Assembly: GCF_013033515.1 (NCBI RefSeq)
Contig: NZ_WQEG01000001.1
Location: 806,001 to 870,000 of the forward strand
Direction of reading: 5' to 3'
From: Ruegeria sp. HKCCA6707
GTDB taxonomy: Bacteria > Pseudomonadota > Alphaproteobacteria > Rhodobacterales > Rhodobacteraceae
Length of the DNA: 64,000 bases
Shown here: one piece after another, positions 45,791-55,163 of the stretch
Position numbering within the stretch: position 1 is the first letter of the stretch
How the letters are laid out: each line of letters begins with the position of its first letter
The notes under the pieces: model-generated
Database searches by the model: none
What the model was told of the DNA's origin: nothing
What the model saw: the letters and a program-made list of their open reading frames with translations, nothing else
Made by a program: the position numbers and the translations under genes

Positions 45791-47029
45791 ATGACCTACG
45801 AAAGCGCGAAGGCCGTTTTTGCCGATTGGGGCGTCGATACCGAAGCAGCGCTTGACCGGCTTGCAACGATCCCGATCTCAATGCATTGCTGGCAAGGTGA
45901 CGACGTGGTGGGGTTCGAAACCCGTAGCGGCACCTCTGGAGGTGGTATCCAGGCGACAGGCAACCACCCGGGCCGCGCCCGAACACCGGATGAACTCCGC
46001 GCTGACCTCGAATTTGCTTACGGTCAAATCCCTGGCACACACAGGCTCAACCTGCACTCCATTTACCTCGACACGGACGAAACGCCCGACCGCGACGAAA
46101 TCGAATACCGCCACTTCGCATCTTGGGTCGATTGGGCCAAGGATCAGGGCATTGGTCTCGATTTTAATCCGACTTTCTTCGCGCATGAGAAAGCAGACGA
46201 CAATCTCACCCTAAGCCACCCTGACAAAGGTATCCGCGACTTCTGGATCGAGCACGGCCGTCGCACGCGCAACATCGCGGCGAAAATGGGTGAAGAGCTT
46301 GGCTCGTCGGCGGTCAACAACATCTGGGTACCCGACGGCTACAAAGACATCCCTGTAGACCGTATGGCAGCGCGCGCGCGCCTCGAGGCATCGCTCGACT
46401 CCATGTGCGATGAGAAACAAGAGCCAGCAAAGATGGTCGACGCTGTCGAAAGCAAGCTCTTCGGGATCGGGGTCGAGGCCTGTACAGTCGGCAGCCACGA
46501 ATTCTACTTGGGTTACGCGATCCGCAAAGGCACACTTCTCTGCCTCGACATGGGGCATTTCCACCCCACCGAGAACATCGCGGACAAACTCAGTGCGGTC
46601 GCCCTCTCGCTTGATGAAATCCTCCTTCACGTCTCGCGCCCCATGCGTTGGGACAGCGATCATGTGATCCTGCTGAATGATGACATTCAAGCGATGGCGA
46701 ACGAACTTGTGTTTGCCAACCTACTCGAGCGGACACGCATCGGGCTCGACTTCTTTGACGCCACGATCAGCCGAACGGCCGCTTGGGTGATCGGGACACG
46801 GAACATGCAGAAAGCCTTGCTGCGTTCACTGCTCATGCCGCAGGCTGAGCTCAAAGACGCGGAAGCAACGCTGAATTTTACAAAGCGTCTCATTTTCACC
46901 GAAGAGCTCAAAGACCTGCCTTATGGAATGGTCTGGCAGGAGTTCTGCGAAAGGCACGACGCGCCTTACGGCCTGGCCCTTTCGGGCTCGTTGGAGACCT
47001 ATCAGGCGAGCGTGAGCGGACGCGGATAA
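45791..47029 (+). CDS. rhaI: L-rhamnose isomerase
   Basis: This 412-residue metal-dependent sugar isomerase has segments typical of the Rhizobium-type enzyme: SMHCWQGDDVVGFE, NLHSIYLD, LDFNPTFFAHEKADDNLTL, LGSHEFYLGYAIRK-like GSHEFYLGYA, CLDMGHFHPTE, LHVSRPMRWDSDHV. Metal ligands are the Glu, Asp and His residues in these segments. It converts L-rhamnose to L-rhamnulose. It starts 12 bases after rhaD and is co-transcribed. Confidence 0.93.
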   Translation: MTYESAKAVFADWGVDTEAALDRLATIPISMHCWQGDDVVGFETRSGTSGGGIQATGNHPGRARTPDELRADLEFAYGQIPGTHRLNLHSIYLDTDETPDRDEIEYRHFASWVDWAKDQGIGLDFNPTFFAHEKADDNLTLSHPDKGIRDFWIEHGRRTRNIAAKMGEELGSSAVNNIWVPDGYKDIPVDRMAARARLEASLDSMCDEKQEPAKMVDAVESKLFGIGVEACTVGSHEFYLGYAIRKGTLLCLDMGHFHPTENIADKLSAVALSLDEILLHVSRPMRWDSDHVILLNDDIQAMANELVFANLLERTRIGLDFFDATISRTAAWVIGTRNMQKALLRSLLMPQAELKDAEATLNFTKRLIFTEELKDLPYGMVWQEFCERHDAPYGLALSGSLETYQASVSGRG

Positions 47030-47513
47030 GTTGTATCTGTGCCCAGGGGCAGATTCGTCCGCATCGCCGGCGTTGATGGCGACCGCAGCATCGGTCGCTA
47101 TGGGCTCGAACCAGAGACCGGAGGCGGTGCAGGATACTGAGTGTGAGGCGATCATCAGTCCCGCCATTCACGGCCCATAGCCGACATCCACCCGCTCTTT
47201 GAAATACCGCGGTAGCAGCCCGCGTTGTCGACATTCGCTGTAGTTGCGAAAGCTAGCCTAGGTGAATTCTTAATCCGCGGTCGAAAGTGGCATCGATACC
47301 TTAGACTTGTCTTAATTCATTGCTATACTTCTAAGGCTACAACAAACTCCAAACAGCTATCGAAGCCGGGAGGCAAGATCTGGTTCCAGACACGAAAACA
47401 AATTCGAGGATACATGCGAATTCGTTTCTCTAAACCGTTTTACGGTAGAAACGCGCCAACGAAACGACGTTCGTAACATCACAACCTTGTCTCGGGTTTG
47501 CCAGCAAAGAATT
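47030..47513. other. Stretch after rhaI; stem-loop at 47079-47098
   Basis: No gene is seen in these 484 bases. A perfect 7-bp inverted repeat (GCGACCG at 47079-47085 with CGGTCGC at 47092-47098, six-base loop) lies 50 bases after rhaI but has no T-run. The second half is unusually AT-rich with no features I can identify. Confidence 0.4.
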
Positions 47514-48266
47514 CTAGAACCGATAAGTCGCGCCTAGCACAGGCCCCGACTGGACAAATGTAAAATCGTTACCGTCGATCTCATGGTCAAATGAGATATA
47601 GCGATAACCGCCGCGGATTAACCACCTGTCCTTGATTGCGTAATCTGCCGTCAGCAGAACCTGCCAGGTTTCACTGCCACTGCGGTAGCCTCCGTAGTCG
47701 ACAAAACCGGAGCCCGACCATTTATCCGAGAACTGAACGCGTGCTCTGGAACCGATGACAGGGTCGGTCCAGCTGTCGTCAGCCGTTGTCGTGCGCCCCG
47801 GTAACGAGCCGGGTAGAAGGGTGAACTCCGTTTCGGTGCTGAACCACCGGAAGCCTCCGGCAATGTCCACGGTGATGGTTGGCGCTTCATAGGCTCGGTA
47901 GCCGAGATAACCACTCAGGTCTTGTGTGGTAAATGATGTCTCGAGACCCGAACTGACAGGGCCGGGGGAATTGTTGCTGAATGACAGATCTGTGTAGTTG
48001 TAATCGGCCAGTATCAGCCAACGTCCGTTGGTGGCCGAGAACGCTCCCATAAAGGCGAAATCGAGGTTCTCCAATGCATCAGAAAAGCTGAGTGTACCGT
48101 CCTGAGTGCCCGATGGTGTGCTCAGTGCTGTTTCCGTTTCAGGCATGAATAGGTAGATTGTGGCCTCATAGGACCAATCGGATTGCTATGCCGAAGCCGC
48201 GGTGGCCACAGATGCGGATAAAGCTGCTCCGCAAGCGCAGTTTTTCACCCATGTTGATGAAATCAT
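47514..48266 (-). pseudogene. Outer-membrane beta-barrel protein with in-frame amber stop
   Basis: From ATG 48266, with GGGAGG five bases upstream, 26 codons encode a signal peptide ending TAASA. Codon 27 (48186-48188) is TAG. Then QSDWSYEATIYLF and a full-length barrel continue in the same frame to a terminal YRF, the usual outer-membrane targeting end. Without the stop the protein is 250 residues. CAG to TAG is the simplest cause. An internal start at MPETETA (48146) would lack the signal peptide, so the product is inactive unless readthrough occurs. Confidence 0.8.
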
Positions 48267-48339
48267 TCTGCACCTCCCATCGAACATACAAGTTTGTACA
48301 ATTGGTAGAAGTATTGTGGCTGTTTGGTCATAAGTTTCT

Positions 48340-49581
48340 TTATGCAGCGCTATCGGTTGCCGTCGAAGCGTTGCCGACACGATTAATATCTGTGGTCGGG
48401 AAGAACTCGGACCAGACGTGCCAGAACACGCCTGCGCGCAGGGTTTCGACACGTTTAAGCTGACCCTGATCTGAATGGCCCCAGAAATCGCAATGGGTCA
48501 CAGGTTGACCGGAGTCGTTATACCAAACGCCCAGGCTTTCATATATCGGATCCAGGCTAATCACGACATCTTGTCCTCCGACATTGGCATTTACGATCCA
48601 CTTGTTCTCGACGATAAAACCATCGGTCCAGCAGGCCGCATCTTTTCCGATCGTCACTCCCCAGACGTAGGTTTTGTTCGGCAACCGGTGGTCTGAGCGA
48701 TCCATGTTGTCCATCACGGGCGCGTCTTCCTGATGTTGGCGCCCGATGCCCCAGCCAAAAGTGATCTCGGTCATCATGTCCAGTAGGCGCAGCAAGGGGT
48801 TCGGGGATGGCTTGTTCAGAAACACCTCACCTGCGGGATAGGCTTTCTGAAACCCGCGGAACGTCATTCGAAAGGTGGGCCAAGGCTTCATTTTCGCTTC
48901 GGGCCGAAGAGGGCAAGCAGGACCGTCAGGGTTGGGATCGCGGTCCGCCTCGCGGAAACCGTAGATATGCTGGATCGGCTCGCCCGTGTCGTTGTCGCGC
49001 AGGATCAGGTTGTTACCGTGCTGGGCCAAAACCTCGAGGTTCAGCCGTTGCCCGTCTATTCGCGGCGTGTAGCCCTGTCCCAGATTGGCCATTGCGCAAT
49101 AGGTCATGACCACATCCTCACCTCCCAGCCCATCTGCATCGCCCGCCAGGTGAGGGCGCATGATCTGCGCATCCGGGTGTGCGCGCGCATGACCATTGTG
49201 TTCGATGACGATGACCGGCGCAGTTGGTCCGACATGTTTCCGGGCCTCCTCAATGGGAAAATACCGGGCGTCATTAAGCTGGTTCCTTAGCCCCAAATGC
49301 ACCCAAACGTAGGGAAACCCATAAAGAAAAAGGATAAGCACCGCCGCTACAAGCCAAAGCCAGAAAGGGCTGCCCCCCAAAAGGAAGTGCGCGAGTGTTG
49401 CTGCTGCAAAAGCGCCAAGTCCGATGCCGAGCAGGCGGTATTCGTTGCGGATAAAGCGCACCATATTCTCGCGCTTTACTTTGAGCAGCATTTGAGAGAC
49501 GTCGCCCAGATCGCGAAAATAGACAAACCCAATGCCGAGAGACACAATCAATCCAAGTGCGAATATTATGCTACCAATCAT
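48340..49581 (-). CDS. DUF3179 domain-containing membrane protein
   Basis: This 413-residue protein starts at MIGSIIFALGLIVSLG; an upstream GTG at 49608 is an alternative. GAGGG lies about eight bases before this ATG. About four hydrophobic segments cover the first 110 residues, followed by a DUF3179 domain: NGHARAHPDAQIMRPHLAGD, DVVMTYCAMANLGQGYTP, DNDTGEPIQHIYG, KTYVWGVTIG. The function of the family is unknown. It is between the sulfatase and the broken barrel gene, all on the minus strand. Confidence 0.85.
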   Translation of the reverse strand: MIGSIIFALGLIVSLGIGFVYFRDLGDVSQMLLKVKRENMVRFIRNEYRLLGIGLGAFAAATLAHFLLGGSPFWLWLVAAVLILFLYGFPYVWVHLGLRNQLNDARYFPIEEARKHVGPTAPVIVIEHNGHARAHPDAQIMRPHLAGDADGLGGEDVVMTYCAMANLGQGYTPRIDGQRLNLEVLAQHGNNLILRDNDTGEPIQHIYGFREADRDPNPDGPACPLRPEAKMKPWPTFRMTFRGFQKAYPAGEVFLNKPSPNPLLRLLDMMTEITFGWGIGRQHQEDAPVMDNMDRSDHRLPNKTYVWGVTIGKDAACWTDGFIVENKWIVNANVGGQDVVISLDPIYESLGVWYNDSGQPVTHCDFWGHSDQGQLKRVETLRAGVFWHVWSEFFPTTDINRVGNASTATDSAA

Positions 49582-49641
49582 GCTGTTACCCTCGACTTTG
49601 GTTAACACAGTCCTTCACAGGTTCATTGCGAAGGATCAGGC

Positions 49642-51309
49642 TTACTTCTGTGGCGACGCGCGCTTGATCATGAAAGCTTCAACGGCTTGCTGTGTCTCGG
49701 GACGAATGTTCTCAATCCCCTCATAAGGTATGCCGTAGGCAGGCGGAGTATCGGGGTACTTCTCTTTCCGCGCCTTGTGGCGGCCCAGAATACGTACGAA
49801 TTCCTGCCCACCCCAAGATCCGACTTCGGTTGAGACCGAGTATTCTTCGCGGGTGTCGCGGTAAAGATCGAAGAATTTTGCTAAAATTGCACTCTCGCCC
49901 GGTCCTGGCAATTTGAGCTTGAGCTGATCCTTAACGATCGCCTCGGGTTTCGCGACCGAATAGATGATCACGTGATCGCGTCGCGCTTTCGATTCATCCG
50001 CAGACAGTAGCGCCGCTGACTGATCGACACCATCGACCAGACGATCCCTAGGAATGAACCCATCCGCCCCGGCAAATCGCGAGAGCGTGGTGTAGAGGTC
50101 TGAGACGTGAATGATGCTGTTTAGCAACCCGTCGGCTTCAATCATGCCCGGCCAGCGGATGAAGGCATCGACGCGTACTCCACCCTCGGTCGTGTCGCCT
50201 TTACCGCCCGCGTAAATCAGTGGGGTAAACCCGGATTGCGGCGCGTATTTAGTGAAATGCCCATTGTCGCCCATGACCACAACGATGGTGTTATCGCTGA
50301 GCCCTAGATCATCCATTCGCGTGAACAGATCGCCCAGCCACTGATCCAAAAGCTGCATCTTGTCGACATACAGACCACCATTCGCGCTTTCCGGCCCTTC
50401 ACGGCCGGCGCGGGTATTGTCCAGCGGGATCATAGGCCAGTATTGTAAAAAGAATGGCGCGTCACTACCCGCAAGCCGCTCCAGCTCATTCAGCGTTTTG
50501 TCCTGAAAGGCCTGATTCATCTCATCGTATTTGGCAGCGTTCCAGCGCTCTCCGGATTCCATGCGGATTTCGCGGATCGGCCCACCGGTTTCACCCTCGA
50601 TGACGGTCATCATCGCCGAGGCATCCGGTCGGAACCAGCCATCCAGCGTGTATTTGTCGTCATAATCACGAATCGCGACCGAGACCTGTTCCTTGATCGC
50701 ATCATCGTTAAAAATGGTCAGCTGGCCCTGCTGATGAATGGCGTGCTGAGCGTAATCAAAACCCTGATTCATCGCCCAACTTTCGGAAATGTCGCCCATG
50801 TGCCACTTACCAACGTGGCTGGTTGCATATCCTGCCTGTTTCAAGACTTCGGCCAGTGTCACTTCACTACCCGGCAATCCAAAGCCAGCGATATCTACCG
50901 TCGTGTCACCCATTCCCATACGCACAGGCAAGCGGCCGGTCATTTGGGCCACACGCGTTGGTGTGCAGGACGGTTCGGTATACATCCGAACCATACGCAG
51001 CGCTTCGTCCGAAAAGTCATTGATGTTCGGAGTGTCGTACCCACGGACCGCGTTAAGCTCGGGTATGCCCATGTCGCCAAAGCCCATATCATCTATCAGC
51101 ACGCTGACTATGTTTGGGGGCTGCCCATTGTTACCGTCACGAAAGGCGGCCAAAGCCTCATCAACAGCGGTATCATCCTGCGCCCATTGTTCTGCGCGTT
51201 GTGCTTGCAATATGTAATACTCTGCATCGTGTTGAATTGGGTCGTCTTGTGCCTGCAACGATGGTGCCACCAGGCTTGCACACAAAAACAAAAGCCATTG
51301 TAGTTTCAT
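49642..51309 (-). CDS. Arylsulfatase, formylglycine-dependent
   Basis: This 555-residue enzyme has a Sec signal peptide (MKLQWLLFLCASLVAPSLQA). The active-site motif is SCTPTRVAQMTGR, in which the Cys would be matured to formylglycine. Metal ligands are in IDDMGFGDMG, and the catalytic region GKWHMGD follows. It hydrolyses sulfate esters in the periplasm. The C-terminal region has the VMGDNGHFTKYAP segment of the family. No formylglycine-generating enzyme gene is present here. It is followed by the DUF3179 gene 60 bases on. Confidence 0.93.
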   Translation of the reverse strand: MKLQWLLFLCASLVAPSLQAQDDPIQHDAEYYILQAQRAEQWAQDDTAVDEALAAFRDGNNGQPPNIVSVLIDDMGFGDMGIPELNAVRGYDTPNINDFSDEALRMVRMYTEPSCTPTRVAQMTGRLPVRMGMGDTTVDIAGFGLPGSEVTLAEVLKQAGYATSHVGKWHMGDISESWAMNQGFDYAQHAIHQQGQLTIFNDDAIKEQVSVAIRDYDDKYTLDGWFRPDASAMMTVIEGETGGPIREIRMESGERWNAAKYDEMNQAFQDKTLNELERLAGSDAPFFLQYWPMIPLDNTRAGREGPESANGGLYVDKMQLLDQWLGDLFTRMDDLGLSDNTIVVVMGDNGHFTKYAPQSGFTPLIYAGGKGDTTEGGVRVDAFIRWPGMIEADGLLNSIIHVSDLYTTLSRFAGADGFIPRDRLVDGVDQSAALLSADESKARRDHVIIYSVAKPEAIVKDQLKLKLPGPGESAILAKFFDLYRDTREEYSVSTEVGSWGGQEFVRILGRHKARKEKYPDTPPAYGIPYEGIENIRPETQQAVEAFMIKRASPQK

Positions 51310-51370
51310 TCCTTCTCCCCCGAGGTTGAAGCTGAGCTTCGGTGCTTAAACTTTGATGTGTTGGCAACTT

Positions 51371-51410
51371 ATAACACCATAACACCATAACATCATAACA
51401 TCATAACAAC
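51371..51410. repeat. Five tandem 8-bp repeats upstream of the sulfatase
   Basis: ATAACACC (51371), ATAACACC (51379), ATAACATC (51387), ATAACATC (51395) and ATAACAAC (51403) are in perfect 8-bp phase. They lie 61-101 bases before the sulfatase start and about 20 bases from an IS6 remnant. The array could be a slippage-prone promoter element or regulator-binding sites. Confidence 0.75.
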
Positions 51411-51430
51411 CGAATGTTTGTTTTTTTGGC

Positions 51431-51844
51431 GGTGCTGTCAGACGAATTCGAACCAGTCTCAGTTTGCCGCGGAAACCACGAACCTATCCGGAACAAAGTT
51501 GACGCCAATCTGCGAGAGTGGCGGTGCGTGTCTGCTTGAAGGTGTCTCGAATGGCGAGCGAACCTTCGTGGTTGAAGTGGTTGTAGACGGAGGAACGGAC
51601 GGTGGCGAATTTCTGTAGACTTCGCATGCGCCCGAAAAGCTGCATCGCGCGTTCGCGTCGATGCCTCGCTCATGCAACAGATCTTCGACATCCGATGCGA
51701 CAGCGGGAAGCGGAGGTGCAACATCACCGCAAGGCGGATGATCTCGGGGCTGGTTTTGAAATACTTGAATGGCGATTGTTTGATCATACGCGAAGGCTAC
51801 GAGAGCACCCTGCCCCGCTCAAGCAAAGTTCTGCTGACAAGACC
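51431..51844. mobile_element. IS6-family element, copy 2 (internally deleted)
   Basis: The ends match copy 1: GGTGCTGTCAGAC at 51431-51443, and on the opposite strand GGTCTTGTCAGCAG from 51844 down to 51831. It is 414 bp. The middle of the transposase is missing, fused at a CGTCG junction (51656-51660). The N-terminal KYFKTSPEIIRLAVMLHLRF is present on the minus strand, with the same one-base frameshift as copy 1 near 51689-51694. No target duplication is visible. Confidence 0.75.
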
Positions 51845-52054
51845 CATCAGTAATTCAACCTGCCGTAACTTCGAGACAATGCCTTTGGGCTTCGGTCTCT
51901 TGTCTTTCATCCTGAGTCCTCCGTTTCCTGAACACAACGGAGGACTCGCTCAGTTGAGAAGGCTCATTGGTGTTGAAGACTGGCTTGAAACTTATATGTG
52001 AGACGGGCAGTTGTGAATTGAAGCAAACATGGTTTTGCGACAACGGAGCATGCG

Positions 52055-53071
52055 GTGACCAACAGAACGGACTTGCTGGAGGAAGGCCTGGCTGCATCTT
52101 CGATGAGCCTGCGTGATCAGGTCAAAACCTGGGAAAACTACACGGACGAAAAGGCCGATGTAGCCAAAAACATGATGCTTGGCGTGAAATCTATTTTGCG
52201 TGGAACGCCAGCGGATTATGGGTTTCAGTCGCTTTCAATTGGATCAAGCGAAGAACCGCAGCTAAAATTGCTGCACGCGTTATCTGATGGTGGTCTATGG
52301 CTTTACGACAAGGACCCAGCGGCATTGCGAGCGGTCAATTGCGTCGTGGAACGCCATATGCTCGAGGACATCCACCTTGAAGTAGGAGACTACCTGACCG
52401 ACATTAGAACGGATGAGTCAGCACAAGAGACAGTGATTAAGAAGCTCGGTGGCCAGCGGTTCGATTTGATCACCCTCCACCATTCTTTGTACTACTCTGA
52501 GCCCGCGTACTGGCCAGAGTTGGTGAACAAGCTGGGAACCCATGTCCTGCGCGAGCCGGGGATGATGCACATGGTTCTGATGTCGTCGTCGACAGGGCGT
52601 CCGCACACGACAACTTGGCTGTACAACCATTTTGCAAACAAGTTTCTAGGGCATTCGAATTCTCAGAATCTTCTTGAGCTGCCCGCACAGATGCAATCAA
52701 TGTCGCAGGTTTTGCGCTTCTCCGCACATACCAGCGCAACAAGATTTCGGCCCAACAGTTTTCGGGAAATGATGGCGGTTGTCTGGATGATCATGCTTTT
52801 TCCAGACGTGCACAATTTTGATTTGGACCAGCGAACCGAAATCACCGAGTTTGTACTAGACGAGTTTTGGCTGCCCCGTCGCGATATTATTCAAATTCAA
52901 GATTACCTTACTGCTGTCAAAACGGCTTGGGTCAAGAAGCGTTTGCTGTCTGTTAGCCTGCAAAGCAACCAATGTTACGAGCAAAATAAGACTTACTCGC
53001 CGCTTAGGTCGAACCCTATTGGATATTCCGTCCTCAGTGAAAAACTGAGAAGCAATCAGCGATCCCTGTGA
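52055..53071 (+). CDS. Methyltransferase-like protein of unknown substrate
   Basis: This 338-residue protein starts at GTG 52055 with GGAG about seven bases upstream. A Rossmann-type segment (LSIGSSEEPQLKLLHALSDG and LWLYDKDPAALRAV) and LITLHHSLYYSEPAYWPELV suggest a SAM-binding fold of the small-molecule methyltransferase type. The usual glycine-rich loop is unusual (GSSEEPQ), so activity is not certain. It is isolated: IS remnant upstream, GFA gene 123 bases downstream. Its base composition is lower in GC than the flanking operons. Confidence 0.65.
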   Translation: MTNRTDLLEEGLAASSMSLRDQVKTWENYTDEKADVAKNMMLGVKSILRGTPADYGFQSLSIGSSEEPQLKLLHALSDGGLWLYDKDPAALRAVNCVVERHMLEDIHLEVGDYLTDIRTDESAQETVIKKLGGQRFDLITLHHSLYYSEPAYWPELVNKLGTHVLREPGMMHMVLMSSSTGRPHTTTWLYNHFANKFLGHSNSQNLLELPAQMQSMSQVLRFSAHTSATRFRPNSFREMMAVVWMIMLFPDVHNFDLDQRTEITEFVLDEFWLPRRDIIQIQDYLTAVKTAWVKKRLLSVSLQSNQCYEQNKTYSPLRSNPIGYSVLSEKLRSNQRSL

Positions 53072-53194
53072 GCAAGAAACAAGAGGTCAGATTTCGATTG
53101 CAGTGTCGTAAACCACTTAAAACATGTCCCTCTTGGTCGCGTTTCTGACTAAAGCTGGTGAGAACTTTAAGAAGCTATACCTAAGGCTCAGCAT

Positions 53195-53629
53195 CTGACG
53201 ACTCGAGGATTTTGCTTTTGTAAGCGCACGCGCTGGGAATTCGCGGGTAAGCCCACTTGGGCTTGTTACTGCCACTGCGATGATTGCCGCCGAAACTGTT
53301 CAGCGCCGGTAGTTGCATGGTTGGGCGTTCCGCTGGTAGCCTTTAGCTGGACCGGAGACGACCCAAAGACATTTGAAAGCTCCAAGGATGTCTTTCGCCA
53401 CTTCTGCAAAGCGTGCGGATCGCCTATGGGTTTTGAGGCCGAGCATTATCCCGGTGGCATGCATCTTTATGCGCCATCGATGGAGTGCCCCGAGCAATTC
53501 AAGCCAACCTTTCATGTCAACTACCAGAGCAAGCTGCCCTGGCTGAAGTTACATGATGATCTTCCGAAATTCGACAGTACGTTGTTGCACACTCCCAACG
53601 ATCCAGCTGGCTACAAACTTAGTTCGTGA
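53195..53629 (+). CDS. GFA/CENP-V family zinc enzyme, non-ATG start
   Basis: The 144-residue frame begins in GFCFCKRTRWEFAGKPTW, then YCHCDDCRRN, with the four Cys of the first zinc site plus CKACGSPMGF for the second. This is the S-(hydroxymethyl)glutathione synthase-like (GFA) domain. The first standard codon in frame, TTG 53321, would lose the first zinc site. The only upstream start-like codon is CTG 53195, with AAGG eight bases before it; no ATG, GTG or TTG lies between it and the upstream stop. The true start is uncertain. Confidence 0.65.
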   Translation: MTTRGFCFCKRTRWEFAGKPTWACYCHCDDCRRNCSAPVVAWLGVPLVAFSWTGDDPKTFESSKDVFRHFCKACGSPMGFEAEHYPGGMHLYAPSMECPEQFKPTFHVNYQSKLPWLKLHDDLPKFDSTLLHTPNDPAGYKLSS

Positions 53630-54143
53630 GCTGTGTTTTGTAGTTGCCGCGTACCGAGGATCGCGGCGCTCAAAGTATGGAGAGACCTCCAAGGCAGACC
53701 TGGCAACAATTCCAATGTGTTCGATCAACTGAGCTGGCGTCTGTTGCTTCAATTTGAAAACCAGACACAAAAAAATGTGTCGAAATGCATGCCCTTGGTC
53801 TTCGGTATGAACAGCTGCATCGAGAGCATCTGCAAGCTGCTGATCGGTGACGAAAGACTGGCCTTGCTCGATCCGTTTGCGTCACCCAGTACAGTTTTCA
53901 GTTATGTGTCAGCAATGTCAAAACAAATACCAGTAATTGGAGATCGGATAATCAACGGGTTAAACCGTACGACCGTGGCTTTCGCATTGAGTAGGTTTTG
54001 CCTAAGCTCACCTTGATGACAGTGGAGAACCAATACATTGCAAGAATGACCCAGAAAAAACAGCCAGACTTAAAATCCACTGCCCCAAACCGAAGCTGAG
54101 CACACAGCGATGCATTTCGCCATCAAAACAAAGGGGAAATCAG
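53630..54143. other. 514-base stretch, possible gene remnant
   Basis: A plus-strand frame (53633-54016, 127 codons) has no recognisable family. On the minus strand, frame positions about 53887-53635 read TDQQLADALDAAVHTEDQGH and continue QQTPAQLIEHIGIVARSALE, natural-looking protein with no start codon and running antisense into the GFA gene. It may be a decayed gene. Otherwise nothing is seen. Confidence 0.35.
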
Positions 54144-55163
54144 ATGCAAGAGTTACATCGCAGCGGATTGGTCGCAGCTGGGAACTTCATTGTTGATCAC
54201 GTCAAGACCGTCGATGAATACCCGAACCAAGATCAACTGGCACTGGTACAATCGCAATCCCAGTTCAACGGAGGCGGTCCTTATAATTTACTCCGTGACC
54301 TTGTGGCTTTGGGCGCTGAATTCCCCCTGCATGCAGAGGGCCTGTTGGGAAATGACAGCGACGGAGACTGGATAATCGATGACTGCAAACGCCATGGCAT
54401 AGACACAAGCGGGCTTAGAATTTCCGCCGATCTTGGCACGTCGTGGACGGATGTCATGTCGGTCCAATCCACAGGAAGGCGAACATTCTTTCACTACCCG
54501 GGCGCCAACAACGAATTCGACTTAAAAATTTCCGACGTTCTGGGGTTTGATTCCAAGATTTTCTACCTTGGCTATTTGACCATGCTTGAAGCTTTGGATG
54601 CATTTGACGCGGATGGGAGAACGCAGGCAAGTAGAATACTGGAATGCGCCAGCGATGCACGGATAACGACGGTGGCTGATCTGGTCAGTCGCAAGCACCC
54701 GCAGTTTGGTGAAATCATCGCCAGTTCAGCGCCGCACTTGGATTACCTGATCCTCAACGAGATCGAAGCCAGCTGGCTCACGGGACGCGGAGTTGATGAA
54801 ACGTCGACAGGGCTTCCCGAAATGCAACGCGCCGCCCAAGAAATACTAAAGCTTGGGGTTCGCAGAGCCGTTGTGCTTCATTCAGAATTTGGGGCGGTCT
54901 GCGCAGGTCATGATGGGCTTAATTACTCACAAACTGCCGTTTGTTTACCTCATTCGATGATTCAATCGAAGCTGGGTGCAGGTGACGCGTTTGCTGCAGG
55001 GTTTCTTATGGGGTTGCATGGTGAGCATCACTTGCAGGAATCCCTAGAATATGCCGTTAGCGCTGCAGCTGCCTGCATTACTTCGCCTTCCGCTTCGGAT
55101 GGTATTCGTCCATTACCTGAATGTCTGGATTTGGCAGCAAAGTATGGATTCTATGCGCCTTAG
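54144..55163 (+). CDS. PfkB-family carbohydrate kinase
   Basis: This 339-residue kinase has the substrate-side FNGGGPYNLLRDLVALGAEF and the PfkB signature KLGAGDAFAAGFLMGLHG with catalytic Asp near residue 280. The family phosphorylates sugars, adenosine or ribokinase-type substrates. AAAGGGGAAA precedes the ATG. It is not in an operon with other sugar genes, so its substrate is unknown. Confidence 0.9.
   Translation: MQELHRSGLVAAGNFIVDHVKTVDEYPNQDQLALVQSQSQFNGGGPYNLLRDLVALGAEFPLHAEGLLGNDSDGDWIIDDCKRHGIDTSGLRISADLGTSWTDVMSVQSTGRRTFFHYPGANNEFDLKISDVLGFDSKIFYLGYLTMLEALDAFDADGRTQASRILECASDARITTVADLVSRKHPQFGEIIASSAPHLDYLILNEIEASWLTGRGVDETSTGLPEMQRAAQEILKLGVRRAVVLHSEFGAVCAGHDGLNYSQTAVCLPHSMIQSKLGAGDAFAAGFLMGLHGEHHLQESLEYAVSAAAACITSPSASDGIRPLPECLDLAAKYGFYAP

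Noticed and set aside
53633..54016. Plus-strand frame of 127 codons after the GFA gene
   Set aside because: No family or ribosome site; the minus strand in the same place gives a more protein-like but start-less frame.
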